DNA of 64,000 nt from NCBI RefSeq assembly GCF_027595985.1, contig NC_073307.1, positions 40,093,917-40,157,916 on the forward strand, in the 5' to 3' direction. Every line of letters starts with the position of its first letter. The first letter of the stretch is position 1. Both the position numbers and the translations under genes were made by a program. Below, piece by piece: positions 46,671 through 58,099 of this stretch. The notes beneath the pieces were generated by a model that was not told the DNA's origin, searched no databases, and saw only the letters and a list, made by a program, of their open reading frames with translations. This DNA is from Sorex araneus. Taxonomy: Eukaryota > Chordata > Mammalia > Eulipotyphla > Soricidae.

Positions 46671-47244
46671 CACTTCTAATAAGGACACAGCCCCCCTGGA
46701 GAAATAAAGTTGCTGAGCTGAGACGGAGTGTAAACAGAGACTGGAATACGACCCCTGACCTGATTCTGTGTTACCTTTCTCAGTACGAGGGCGTCTCTGG
46801 GTGAGGAGAGCACAAATCATATTTCGAGACAATACTGGGATCCAAAAGAAGGGATATGAAACAATAAGGGGGCAGGGGGCAGAGGGCAGAGGGCAAAGAT
46901 GACCTGGAAGCACTGGCCAGGGTTGAGTCACGAAATGATTTTTCAGGTGCAGTATTTCTTTTGAAGTAGTTTCCATTTGTGGGTGGATATCAGGGTGGCC
47001 TACTTCTGCCAAGGGTAACTCTCTGAAGTCGAAGGCTAAAATCTACTGTGAAAATGCAGTTAGAAAAGGCTCATGTCCGCAGAGTCTCGAGACTGAGCAA
47101 ACACAGCAGTGACTGCTGAAGTGAGCTGCTGGGTAGCCCCCCCGAATCCGGAACGGCAGCTTAGAGCTGACCCCTGGCCTGGAGCAGTGGTCTTAAGCCA
47201 TACACACATGGTTTTTGCTTTCTATGTTGTTTTGGGCTTGGGGG

Positions 47245-47337
47245 TTATACTGTACAGTGTGTGGGGGCTACTCTGAGTGCAAAGCCAGGAGTAGCCTCTG
47301 AGCATTACTGGGCATAACCCAAAAAAGAGAGAAAAAA
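47245..47337 (+). mobile_element. SINE 3' remnant
   Basis: gagtgcaaagccaggagtag and cattactgggcataacccaa, then an A-rich tail. Confidence 0.6.
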
Positions 47338-47376
47338 AATCAACCACATACTAACGCATCAAGGTGAGCTTTAGAG

Positions 47377-47560
47377 GGGCTGGAGCGATAGCACAGTGGG
47401 TAGGGCATTTGCCTTGCACACAGCCGACCCGGGTTCGATTCCCAGCATCCCATATGGTCCCCTGAGCACCGCCAGGAGTAATTCCTGAGTGCAGAGCCAG
47501 GAGTAACCCCTGTGTATTGCCAGGTGTGACCCAAAAAGCCAAAAAAAAAAAAAAAAAAAA
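47377..47560 (+). mobile_element. Young SOR-type SINE with perfect target-site duplication
   Basis: It is near consensus with a 20-bp A tail. aaggtgagctttagagg occurs at 47,361-47,377 and again at 47,560-47,576, an exact duplication. Confidence 0.97.
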
Positions 47561-47579
47561 AGGTGAGCTTTAGAGGAGA

Positions 47580-49010
47580 CAGTATGGGGTTAATGGGCAA
47601 CTGGATCCTATAAAAACTCCATGAACCATGGCAGCGAGCAGGACCACTCAAAATTGACTCATAGCAGAACCAGACACAAAAGACACAACTGGGCTCACCG
47701 GCCCCCAAAAAAGCCAGGTGAGCACAGCTCTGAACTGCCCCTTTGGGCTGAGAGTCTGCAGCGAGCCAGCAGTGGATCGTGCCCTCAGTACGCTGCTCCC
47801 GCAACATCCCTGACATCTGGGTGTCACAAAACACAAGCCCAGCTTAGCAACAGAAACAAGGCCAGCATTTGTGAGCGGCCGTGCCTGAAGTTCCCGCCTA
47901 ACAAATGACACCCGGCACTCGGCCAGGCCAGCGCTCGGGAGCTGTCGAGCTATCTGCAGCATGCAATACAGAAGCCTGCCAGGGCAACTCACCTCTGCCC
48001 CCATCGCCATTCCACTTGACACCTCCTAGCGGAGCCTGCCCGGAACCCAGGAATCAGAAGCCAGCGCTCAAAGCATTTGGAGGCAGTATGATACCTCCTC
48101 TCTCCAAATCTGTTCACGAACGAGGAGTCAAACTCCCAGTGCTCCTCTATTACATCCAAAGGTCCAGCACACAAGTGTCCTACAGAGGACTGGAAACCAG
48201 GTCCCCAAGGTCCCCGGGAGAGGGATCCTCTGCCCACAGCCCCAATGAGGGGTGGGCAGTCCAGCTCCTGGGCACTTCTCAGTGGGGTTTTGGTTCAGGT
48301 CCACTTAGCAGAAAGGAATCCATGGTGGGCTCCCAGGCTGGCCCTCTGAGCATCTTATTTCCCTAGCAGGAAGGTGGGTAAGTGGAGCAAGGCGCTGCGC
48401 CCCTGCCTTCTACTGCATTCCTCAAGTTCAGCAGGTACCCCCCCTGCCGCAACTCACACCTCGCCACACGGCAGTCTCTGTCTGGCCCATCCTTTCACGC
48501 CTCCCCCCAAGGGCCTTGTGAATGCTGACCCCACCCCTGCCCCTGCCCCTGCCCAGACCGGGGCTTCTGGAACATTTCCCTCTCTCCCGATCCCTTTTCA
48601 CCCGTGAAATGTAACACGGGTGAGCACTGCCAGAAACCTTTCAGATTCATTTCGCGGTTAGTTGTGAATTAATTTTTGGTCACTGCACTTCAGAAACTTT
48701 TAGCTGTTGCCAAATTTTTCTCAACTCCCATATTCAGCTACGGGATCTCTTGCAGTTGCAGCCTCTAGTTAAGAAGCTAGGCCCTCGGCAGCCTTGCCCT
48801 TGTAGGCTTCAAGAGCAAACTAAATAAATAATATAGACCTGATCACTCTCTATCATTAATTTGTGAGCCTCGACAAAGTCCTGAGACTATCTAGAAGTCA
48901 GTTTTTTCCATAAAAGTAGATAAAATAATCAAATGTGGCTATTGAGCTCAAAGTTATAAAAGAGAAGGCATGTTTTTCAGCAACATATGACTTTGTGACA
49001 GTTTTAAAAG
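47580..49010. other. Unique sequence
   Basis: Open frames up to 153 codons are not supported by domains. A MIR-like reversed piece may lie at 48,850-48,960. Confidence 0.45.
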
Positions 49011-49018
49011 AAAGTGCA

Positions 49019-49205
49019 TGGGGCTGGACAGCTAATATAGGGGTTAAGGGCCTTTTCTTGTTGAAGCTCACCCCAGTTCAACCTCTAGCCCCACATATGG
49101 TTTCCTATCCATGGGAAGTAATTCCTGAGCATAAAGCCAGAAGTAAGCTCTAACTAAGCTCTGCCAGGCATGACCCAAACTTCCCCTCCTCCCCCCAAAA
49201 TAAGG
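49019..49205 (+). mobile_element. SOR-type SINE, diverged
   Basis: ggggctggacagctaatata, ttcctgagcataaagccaga and tgccaggcatgacccaaact. Confidence 0.75.
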
Positions 49206-49215
49206 AAAAAAATGC

Positions 49216-49392
49216 AGGGCTGGGTAGAGAGTATAAGGTTAAGGCATGTGGCCATCCCAGGTTTTTTTTTTTTTTATCCCTGTCACTGCAGTGTCCCCTA
49301 AACACAACCACGGGTGTCCCCAGAGCTTAGAGTCAGGAGCAGTCCCTGAGCACCACTGGGTGTGGCTCCAAACTCCAAACATAAGAAAATGC
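49216..49392 (+). mobile_element. SINE with internal T run
   Basis: gcagggctgggtagagagta, a T14 run in the middle, then ggagcagtccctgagcacca and tgggtgtggctcc. Confidence 0.65.
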
Positions 49393-49399
49393 ATAGTGG

Positions 49400-51065
49400 A
49401 CTGCAGTGTTTTGTGAGGATACACAGATCCCAAGGCTGGAAGGTCTGCGACTGATTCTAGTTCATTCTATTCTCTGCTCAGGACTTACCTGCCCAGTCTA
49501 TGGGACCATGGGGACACCTGATCAACGTTGAGAGCTTCCCTTTCTCATCTGCAGTGCTGCTGGATTCTGAGGTCTGCCTTTCTAGAGAACATGTATTCGG
49601 GGTTGGGGGATGGGGGGGAAAGAGCACTGGTAATGTAGTGCAGGGACCTCTTGGCTGACTCAAATCATACCCAACTGCCAATAAGGAACAAGAGTGGGGA
49701 GAGAGCACCATGAAAGGATGCCTGTGTGGTGGACAGCGGAGCCGAAGTGACATCACCTTTATTTTCCCCTCCCCGGGCAATAGCTGTGCTACTAGAAAAG
49801 AAAATACTGAGTACCCCACCCACTGGGACCCAGTTCTCAGCTCTCATCATTTCAACTAACCACCATGAACCTCCCCCACCCCTCCCAAATCTAAGCCAAC
49901 CACAGTCGAAGAAGACCTCAAAGTCCGTAAGCTGGGGCAGTGAGACATGGATATTTGCTGGGGGCTTCTGAAAAGGGTCACTTACTCCCCCTAGTCAGAT
50001 CTTCCCGACTCCAGACAGTGCGGATGGGTGTGAGGACCGGCATCTCTGCAAGGCAGCTAGCTGGGGGCCAAGGCCAGGATGGGGGCACAGATCAGAAAGC
50101 AGCTGGTTCATTTAAGGAGGGTGGGTGGGGGGTGTCTGGGATATACTCAGCTGTGCTAAGGGCTTACTTCTGCCTCTCTGTCACTCCCGGCCACTGTTCC
50201 AGCCCCACGTCTCTGTTCTTGATGTCACCGGGCTGTTAAGCAAACCTCCTGGGTTGATGTAAACTAACATAAAATGTCTCTTGCTCGAGCCACCCTCAGT
50301 TGGCTTCTCGTGCCACAGCCCTCACAATCCAGAGTGAGTGTGCAACCACCAGTCATGCCAGAGCCAAAGGTAAGGGGGAAGTTAAATATAAAGAAACAAT
50401 AAAAGCTGTACGACAATTAAAAATGTAAAATAAAGAACAGTAAAAGGTGCGTGCAGGAGAACCGTCATGGGTGCCGTGTCCTGCAGCTACCGAGGAGGAG
50501 GGCTTGAGGATTTCTCCTCCTGCTGCTGGCCAGACCCCATGGCGAGCCCCTGGGGGACGGCAGAGGAGCCAGAGACAGTGAGGCTGACCACTCAACTCTC
50601 CCCCAGTTGCTCTGGCTCACTCCCTAAGAAGGCCGGAGAGTAGCAGGTCAGCAAGTGGCACAAGAGGGGCTCTGAAAATGCCACGTCTTGCCTGTCTGGT
50701 GCAGGCAACTGAGGCCCAGGCAGTGAGCACAGCACCTTGGGGAGTGCCTGAGTCCCTGACCTCTCTCCCCGCCCTGCAGCCCTGCCCCAGAGGTCTGAGT
50801 TGATCTTCTGGACTCTAGGAAGGTGAGCCTGGGTGCTGGGAAGGTGTGGCCTCACTAGTTCCAGATCCCAGGAGGGAGCCAGCCCCAGGGCATCTCCCAG
50901 GAGCCCGAGTGTAGTAGGGAGCCCGAGTGTAGTAGGGAGCCCGGGGGCACGCTTGGGGACAGAACAGGAAGTTCCTAAGAAGTCAGCAGAGGAGGGATCA
51001 AGCAACAGTGGAAGCCCAAGAATGCCAGACCAGAGTGTAGCCTTAGGATGTGTTCACTTAGCCTC
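49400..51065. other. Unique sequence with an 18-bp tandem duplication
   Basis: gagcccgagtgtagtagg occurs twice at 50,901-50,936. No gene was recognised. Confidence 0.5.
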
Positions 51066-51069
51066 TGGA

Positions 51070-51215
51070 GTGGCTTTTGTGGGGCGGGGGATCCCCAGTA
51101 GTGCTTAGGGACGGGGACCAGATGAGCCTGATGCTTCTGTGCTAGGGGCCACCAGAGCCACATCCAGCGGTGCTCAGGCTCAAACTCTTGCTTAGAAATC
51201 ACATGCTTGCTGCCG
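51070..51215 (-). mobile_element. SINE remnant
   Basis: gatccccagtagtgcttagg, then degenerate sequence to tgctgccggacccc. Confidence 0.35.
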
Positions 51216-51509
51216 GACCCCGAGCCAGGCGGTTTCACTCCAGACGCCCCAGAGAAGGGCAGGTGAGACCCCTCCAAGGGACCGGGACCCAGCCCCAGTA
51301 GCTGAAGACCTCCGGAACTCAACTGCGGCCATGCTCATGGCTGCTCTCCAGATGCTCGGGCCAAGCCTCACCCACGAGTGAATCTTTCCCTGGACTTTCC
51401 ACAGCTGGTGACACTTCATAGGTCACACACTACCCATATTCCAAGAGTACCGCATCACATCTGATGGGATTCAAAGGAGGAGGCAACCAAGCTTAGAGGG
51501 AAATATTGT

Positions 51510-51712
51510 ATTATTTCGGTTCTGTTCTGGGGCAGGGATTGGGGTTTGGGATGGGAACACCTGAAATATGGTGGTGGGAAGGTGTAATGGTGGTGGGATT
51601 GGTGTTTGAATATTAAACATAATCAAATATTGTGAACTACTTTATAAAATTTTTTAAAAATTTAATTTAAAAAAACAAAGTAAAATAAAAAGAAAAAAGA
51701 AAGAAAGAAATA
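51510..51712 (+). mobile_element. L1 3' tail
   Basis: aatggtggtgggattggtgt, ttgaatattaaacataatca and a long A/AAAG-rich end resemble the L1 tail family, more diverged. Confidence 0.45.
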
Positions 51713-51714
51713 AT

Positions 51715-52050
51715 GTGCTCTGCCCCTTGGGCTATCTTAAAGAAGTCTAGGGCTACTTCCAGGCATTCAGGCACACAGCCCCTGAGCTATGACTTTTTCT
51801 GCACTTGGATGCAGCAGTTTTAGAGCTGAAAGGCCAAATGGTTACAGAATGACTTTCTGGAATCTGGGGAGGTCCCAAGTGAGCACTCTCATTCTATGTC
51901 ACCCACAAGCAGCTCACATCATTCCCCACTGCCCCAAGTAATACACAAGTTTCTGTATTTGCATTGTGGTCTAGAGTTTTTATGATGGAATTTCTGCCAG
52001 CAAATACTTCTTTTCAATTATCTCAAAAAAAAAGATCCCTCCGGAACAGT
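51715..52050. other. Unique sequence
   Basis: Nothing was recognised. Confidence 0.5.
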
Positions 52051-52057
52051 ATTGCCT

Positions 52058-52245
52058 ATAGCCCTGGAAAGACAGTACAGTAGGTAAAGCACTTGTCTTG
52101 CACAATACCGACAGGAGTTCGATCCCCAGCACCCCGTATGGTCCCCCAAGCATCGCCAGGAGTAATTTCTAAGTGCATAGCTAGGAGTAGCCCCTGAGCA
52201 TTGCTGGGCGTGGCCTAAAAAAAGAAGAAGAAAAAAAAAAAAAGA
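52058..52245 (+). mobile_element. SOR-type SINE
   Basis: agccctggaaagacagtaca, caggagttcgatccccagca and gagcattgctgggcgtggcc, then an AAG-rich tail. Confidence 0.88.
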
Positions 52246-52249
52246 AGCT

Positions 52250-52838
52250 GAGGGGACTGCTGCAACCTTTCTTGGAAGATCCTGATTCCAAAGGGTGCTT
52301 ATTCTAACCCTAATAGTTCTGAAAGTTCATTTATAGATATGAGCGCAACACATAAAATTACCACAAAGAAATGTGCGACTGCATGTGTATAAATGAACAG
52401 GAAATGCAATGTGGAGCTCACAATTTATATAATGGACGCATTGCTTTGGGAGGAAAGGAAGAAGAGGTGGAGGTGAGCTAGTTCCTTCCCACTGCCTGGG
52501 ACAGGCCACAGCCCTTGGCGAAGGTGTAGCACCCAGTCACTCAGCGCTATACTTAGCACCAGTCCAACCTTCATCGGAAAGGGAGGCTAGAGGATTTGGC
52601 CTGCGTTCAGAGGACAAAGATCATAAGATCAAAGAGAGAGGGAAGAAAAAATAAAAAGATCTTGAAATGGCTCATGGAAAAACAAGAAGGCAGTGAGAGC
52701 TGCACAGAAATTTGCCCAGGTCAAGCTATATTTGGAGAATTTTGAAAACTGAAAACTAGTTTTCCTTTTTTTTTTCCTTTTGGCTAATAGGACTTGGGGG
52801 AGAGAGAAGTACAGAATAGTGTGGGGCTTTGGAGGGTG
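52250..52838. other. Unique sequence
   Basis: Nothing was recognised. Confidence 0.5.
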
Positions 52839-52839
52839 G

Positions 52840-52922
52840 GGGCTGTGGTTTCAGGGATCAAGCCCAGGGCCTCACACGTTCCCAATACATACCTACTCCC
52901 GAGCCACATGCCTGACCCGTGG
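52840..52922 (-). mobile_element. Short tRNA-Ala-like SINE
   Basis: The minus strand reads gtcaggcatgtggctcggga and gaggccctgggcttgatccc, a tRNA-Ala-like order. Confidence 0.5.
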
Positions 52923-53063
52923 ATGCAGTGTGTTTTAAACGTTTGTGATTCAGTCTTACCCAGGCAAAGCACGTGATGTGGAGAACTGAGCTCAAATACC
53001 TGATACCCACAGAAGTGGTACTGTAAGTTTCATTAGATCCAAGTTGACTTAAAAAGGGAACTT

Positions 53064-53200
53064 CGGAGCCAGAGCAATAGTATAGACAGTAGGGCGTTTG
53101 CCTTGCATGTGGCCAATCCTGGTTCAGTCCCCAGAGCAATGCCAGGAGTAATTTCTGAGTGCAGAGACAGGACCGAAGAGTCCCCTCCACCAAAAAAAGG
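53064..53200 (+). mobile_element. SOR-type SINE
   Basis: gccagagcaatagtatagac, ggcgtttgccttgcatgtgg and taatttctgagtgcagagac. Confidence 0.82.
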
Positions 53201-53211
53201 GAACATTAGGA

Positions 53212-53543
53212 CATTCCTCAAAAAACAAGCAATTGAATATGATCCATTAATCCTACTCATGGGAATATATGCCAAGGATCCAAAAAGCACAAATCAGAAA
53301 AGACATCAGCATTCCTATGTTCATTTCAGCACTATATACAATAGCCAAAATATGGAAACAACCCAAATGCCCACAAACAGATGACTGGATAAACAAACTA
53401 TGGTACATATACACAATGCAATACTATGCACAGCCTTAAGAAAAGAGAAAGTCATGCAATTCGCTGCAATGTGGATGGCTCTTAAGTCTATCATGTTGAG
53501 TGAAATCGGCTAAAGGGATAATAGACTCAGAATGATCTCTCTC
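53212..53543 (+). mobile_element. 5'-truncated L1, ORF2 C-terminal remnant
   Basis: The sequence follows the end of L1 ORF2 (reverse-transcriptase protein): aatagccaaaatatggaaac, aatgcccacaaacagatgac and gcaatgtggatggctcttaa. The frame is broken by substitutions. The duplication GAACATTAGGA lies at 53,201-53,211 and again at 54,049-54,059 after the 3' UTR. Confidence 0.9.
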
Positions 53544-53716
53544 AGGGCTGGAGCGATAGCACAGCAGGTAGGGCATTTGCCTTGCACACAGCCAACCCAG
53601 GTTCAATTTTCAGCATCCCATATGGTCCCAGGAGCACCGCCAGGAGTAATTCCTGAGTGCATGAGCCAGGAGTAACCCCTGTGCATTGCCAGGTGTGACC
53701 CTAAAAGAAAAAAAAA
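53544..53716 (+). mobile_element. Young SOR-type SINE nested in the L1
   Basis: gggctggagcgatagcacag begins the element and a short A tail ends it. atctctctc at 53,535-53,543 and 53,717-53,725 is the target-site duplication. Confidence 0.95.
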
Positions 53717-54048
53717 ATCTCTCTCTTTGATGGCACAGAATAAAACCTGTAGGGGAATATCAAATGCCCAATGGCAATAGGAAAGAAGAGCAGGAGAACT
53801 GTTCTTCAGTAGGCAGCTCGGCACTGGGCAGGGTTGAGGGGGATAAATTAGGGAAGGGGGCACTAGGACAACAGGGCAGGGGAAAGTGCCTCTCACAGGC
53901 GGGGTGGGGGGTGGGGAAGGGAAAATGGGGCATTGGTGGAGGATAGTAGATGAAGAAACTGGTGTTGGAACAATATATGCCAGAAACGCAATCATAAACA
54001 TCTTTGTAACGTGATTCAATTTTTAAAAAAGAAAAGAAATTTTAAAAC
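53717..54048 (+). mobile_element. L1 3' UTR after the nested SINE
   Basis: It contains ggggcattggtggaggatag, tgttggaacaatatatgcca and gtgattcaatttttaa. This links the recurrent tails elsewhere in the window to L1. Confidence 0.88.
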
Positions 54049-54056
54049 GAACATTA

Positions 54057-54150
54057 GGATCTAGGGATGTAGTTCAGTACCAGAACACTTGCCTTACATG
54101 GGTGGGGAGCTGGGTTTGATCCCAATCACCATAAAACACAAAAACAAATC
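54057..54150 (+). mobile_element. Short tRNA-Ala-like SINE
   Basis: tagggatgtagttcagtacc, acacttgccttacatgggtg and gctgggtttgatccc, then an A-rich tail. Confidence 0.6.
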
Positions 54151-54154
54151 CCCA

Positions 54155-55390
54155 AAGAACAGTAGGCGGCTTTTCAGGATTATACGTTCTTGCCCCGAAC
54201 CACTGGAAAAACCAAAGAACTTCCTCTCCATCCTCAAACGAAGGGTAGCAGAGGCAACATTAGGTCAGTCCTCTCCGAGAGCTCTTCTGTATTAGAATAG
54301 GGGGAACCAGAGGAAGGTGGGGACACACCGTGGGAACAGCAAGGTGCCTGGAGCTGAAATAGCCCCAGCCCACAGCATCTTCATCCTGTGGACCCACTGC
54401 TCACACAGCCGGGGCCTGAGTACCCTGTCCAGCGAGTCAGGGAGATGCGGTGGCAAGAATGAGGTTAAGGTCAAGGGCAGGTTCTCAACCACGGGCCTAA
54501 ATAACCAGGGGAGTATCATTTGTATGAACACTAGATAGGCCAGATCAAAGAGCTCCCCAGCTCAAATCCAGTCACTCAGTCATTCTAGTTGTCCTCAAGG
54601 CACCCTGCGGTCTGCCCCTCCTGGCCTCTGGGCTCATCTCTCCTTTCCTCAGCCCCTGCAGCTCCAGGAACACACCAGGCCACTCCCACCTGGGGGCCTC
54701 AGCCTCTGCTTAACCTCCACCTGGGGTGTTCTCCCGAGCATGGCCACCTGTCTGCCGGCCTCACATCTCTCAAGCATCGAAGGTCAGATTCTCGGTGAGG
54801 ACAGGCCACTGCGCATCCTCCCCTCCCACACAGCTCCACAATCCTGAGAGTCCTCTTCAGCTGGTTTTGTTTTGTTCACCTTTTGTGTATTTAAATTCCC
54901 CGGTAACTAGTCTGTTCAGTAGACAGCAGGGGAGACACTGTTGGCCGCTAAGGAGAAGCACTTCCAGGTGGCTTACTCGCTAATCTCCAGGGGCAAAGGA
55001 TGCTTCTATGTGCCACATCCACTCGAGCAGTCCCAGGACCTGGAAGGATGTCAAGAACATGATGGGAACCTGGTGGCTTCAGTGGAATGAATTCAGGCTG
55101 GATGGTGGGAGGGGCACAGCCCTCTCCAGTGTGTAAGGGCTGTGGTGGCTCTGGTCAAAGTGCTCCCCACCACGAGTCAGGATGGAACCTCTCACCACAC
55201 ATACAACAAGCCAGCCAGCACCAGATACAGTGACGGTCCCCCTCTGCTCAGAAATGTCCCGGAGCTGCCTCCTACAGGCCTGCTCCGTGCCCCAAGTTGA
55301 AGAGCCACGGACACTCCAGTATTTCAATGCCACAGTCTAAAAATGCTGCCTTGGGGGGGGGGGATAATTATACATATTATTATTTATATT
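54155..55390. other. Unique sequence
   Basis: Nothing was recognised. Confidence 0.5.
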
Positions 55391-55391
55391 A

Positions 55392-55626
55392 TCACCCACA
55401 GTGGGTAGGACGTTTGCCTTGCACACGGCAGAACCAGGTTCGATTCTTCCATCCCTCTCGGAGAGTCCAACAAGCTACCAAGAGTATCCCGCCCTCATGG
55501 CAGAGCCTGACCAGCTACCCATTGCGTATTCGATATACCAAAAACAGTAACAACAAGTCTCACAATGGAGATGTTACTGGTGCCTGCTCGAGCAAAACTG
55601 ATGAACAACAGGGACGACAGTGCTAC
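55392..55626 (+). mobile_element. Long shrew SINE
   Basis: ccacagtgggtaggacgttt, aaccaggttcgattcttcca, caagctaccaagagtatccc, aacagtaacaacaagtctca and ggagatgttactggtgcctg, ending gacagtgctacc. Confidence 0.92.
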
Positions 55627-55870
55627 CATATATGTATTGTTAATATGATTATATTATTTTAAAATTATATTACTTAAAATGTATTTAAATCATGATGATT
55701 CAACAAAGAAATAAAATAAATAAATACATAATATTCTCAAGTGTATTTAAGTTGTTTAAATTTATATTTTTAAATTACATAAAATTAAAATATATTAATA
55801 CATTAAAACATCCTGTATTATGTCATCATATAAATAATATATCAATTCTCAATGTTTTACTAGTATAATA
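55627..55870. repeat. AT-rich low-complexity block
   Basis: About 240 bp of almost pure A/T directly after the long SINE. Confidence 0.85.
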
Positions 55871-56262
55871 TGTATGGCTCCCCACCCCAGCAGTGTGGAA
55901 GACTGAAGACAGGAGCTTATGCATGTAAGCTGTCACAGCGCCCCATCCAAGCTCAAGAAATTCTTTATACAGACATTCAGCTCCATTTTCTAGAGTCAAA
56001 AGTAATGCCATTTGGAAGCAAACAGTTGCACCCCTCCTTCACACCTCCCTCCCCACGTCTGTCTCTAGTTCCTTCCATTAAAATCTCTGGGAAAAAGGGA
56101 ACTGAGCTTCCTACCACAGCCTGAGATCCCACTCACAAGGCGCTCGGGGGCCCAGGTGCACCTCGGCACGTTCCACTAGATGGCGACATGGGTAAGTTGA
56201 AGTTATCTCCAAGGAGAAACCAAACAGCAAGAGAACATACCAGCTCCCATCCCCACCCCCAC

Positions 56263-56263
56263 C

Positions 56264-56294
<31 letters not shown>
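56263..56294. repeat. (CA)n microsatellite
   Basis: CA run next to the left inverted-repeat arm. Confidence 0.95.
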
Positions 56295-56311
56295 TTTGGA
56301 TGGTGGAGGAG

Positions 56312-56424
56312 CTTTGGATGGTGGAGGAGCTGAGTGGAGCTGATGGAGATCCGAGTGTTGTGGGTGGAAAAAAAGAAAGACAAACCAAGTTTGCACAGAG
56401 AGTTTCATTTGTCAATGGGTATAG
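56312..56424 (+). repeat. Inverted repeat, left arm
   Basis: This 113-bp segment recurs as its reverse complement at 57,721-57,833 with about three differences. An 18-bp unit (tttggatggtggaggagc) is tandemly doubled at its outer edge. Confidence 0.93.
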
Positions 56425-56434
56425 AAAGTAGACA

Positions 56435-56473
56435 GAAAGTAGACAATCTCACATGCACAGCTCCAGGCATCTG
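56435..56473 (+). repeat. 39-bp direct repeat, copy 1
   Basis: gaaagtagacaatctcacat through ccaggcatctg is identical to 57,058-57,096. Confidence 0.95.
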
Positions 56474-56690
56474 TATGCATACACACATACACGCACAGAC
56501 CGCACAGACCACACACACATGCACTCACATGTACACAATCACACATACTCATGCGCACATGCACACACACATGCGATCATACGCACGCACATATATAGGC
56601 ACTCACACACACACACACACACACACACGCACTCACACCCGCACACACAGGCACTCACAACATGCACACACACGTGCACATGCACACACA
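56474..56690. repeat. CA-rich cryptic repeat
   Basis: About 220 bp of CACA, CACG and CATG steps, including a pure CA run near 56,604-56,628. Confidence 0.9.
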
Positions 56691-57057
56691 CTCCACAGCT
56701 TTCACTTTTCTCCCCGTGCCTACTCTTCTCTTTCAGCCAGGCTCTTTTCAATTAAAAATTTACAATCTGTTCTCAATGGTTCCTGCTGACTCACTGAATG
56801 CAACATTTGACTTAATTCCGTTTTAAGCTTGATGTATGCTGCTGCTCTCTGCCAAAAATCTGCTCCTTACCCATCCTTTGGAATGCTACCCAAAACTCAC
56901 TTCTTTCAGAAAAGCATCCCAGCACAACCTGGCTCTGATTTCAAATGCATATTTACTACGAGATACACTCATAGACACGTAACCATGTATATACAAAGAT
57001 ACAAATATAAACACATGAAACATGCATGTGTGGAGGGCGCCTGTAAATATACATAAA

Positions 57058-57096
57058 GAAAGTAGACAATCTCACATGCACAGCTCCAGGCATCTG
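57058..57096 (+). repeat. 39-bp direct repeat, copy 2
   Basis: Identical to 56,435-56,473, 584 bp apart. Confidence 0.95.
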
Positions 57097-57099
57097 GTG

Positions 57100-57715
57100 G
57101 GCAAATGGGCATTTCACATAAACGACAGCACTGCATATAACAGAAGCCACAGCTAAGGAAATAGTCTTTGCTGCCAAGGCTCAATCAAAGAGGCAGGAGA
57201 CTAGATTCACTGAGACCCAATTAATGCCTTCCAATGCTTAGTTCCTGCCTCTTTTTCTGATTAAGCTGAAAAAATTTATATACAGTTCAACAAATATTAG
57301 GCATAGACTTGAACATAGGTATCTAAACATCAACAGATATTTAAAGGGCTATATTTAACTATCCTCTTTATTCCAGGGCTCAAAATATTTTCCAATTTAC
57401 CTTAAAACTAAAGTATTTTTGTAGAAGCTTGAAGTATAGCTGAAAACAGAGTTGTGTGTGTGTGTTTAAAGCACAAAAGACCTTCTAGAAGGCTAGTGTT
57501 GCTTATTGGCTATTACAGAAACGGCAGCAGCAATAATCTGATCAATACCTGCCTAACAGAGAATCAAATAAATGCCCAGGTTTGTAGGTCACCACACAAG
57601 ACACAGAAAGCAGCACCCTACCAGACCACTGAGAACCAGAACTAAGGACCCCATGAAAGATGTAAAAACAAGCAGCTTGCCGGGAAAAAGCCAGAGGAGT
57701 TCTGCAGAAACATAC
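57100..57715. other. Unique sequence inside the inverted repeat
   Basis: No gene was recognised. Confidence 0.5.
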
Positions 57716-57720
57716 AGAGC

Positions 57721-57833
57721 CTATACCCACTGACAAATGAAACTCTCTGTGCAAACTTGGTTTATCTTTCTTTTTTTCCACCCACAACACTCAGATCTCC
57801 ATCAGCTCCACTCAGCTCCTCCACCATCCAAAG
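57721..57833 (-). repeat. Inverted repeat, right arm
   Basis: Reverse complement of 56,312-56,424, about 97% identical. Confidence 0.93.
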
Positions 57834-58006
57834 TCAAAGTGAAAGAAAAGCAGTCATTTGTGGAATGCTGGCACGCGAAAGACGAGACTAAGTCTGGTTC
57901 CCTGCTGGAGCAGCAGCAGCAGCGTGTTACCGAGTCTACTGGCACATGGCACCAGACTCCTCTAAGGCAGCACAGCCCAGGTGGTCAGGGCGCGCTTCGC
58001 ACTCAC

Positions 58007-58019
58007 CGAGTTTCAGCAT
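58007..58019 (-). other. TNFAIP8: Candidate alternative first coding exon of TNFAIP8
   Basis: On the minus strand an ATG (58,019-58,017, G at -3) encodes MLKL plus one base and meets a consensus donor G|GTGAGT at 58,007/58,006. The phase matches exon 2, giving MLKL-VATDVF and a 192-residue product. The surroundings (57,950-58,100) are richer in CpG than the flanks. Alternative TNFAIP8 first exons are established in human, but I cannot confirm that this is one. A chance ATG-donor pair is possible. Confidence 0.4.
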
Positions 58020-58099
58020 TGCCCCCCGTGTTCGGCCAGCGGACTGTGCAGAGGCGTCTCGGCACAGAGTCGCACAGACAGGAGCTGCCCTAGGGCATC

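Noticed and set aside
53212..54048. Active L1 element
   Set aside because: Only the ORF2 end and 3' UTR remain, with frame breaks and a nested SINE.
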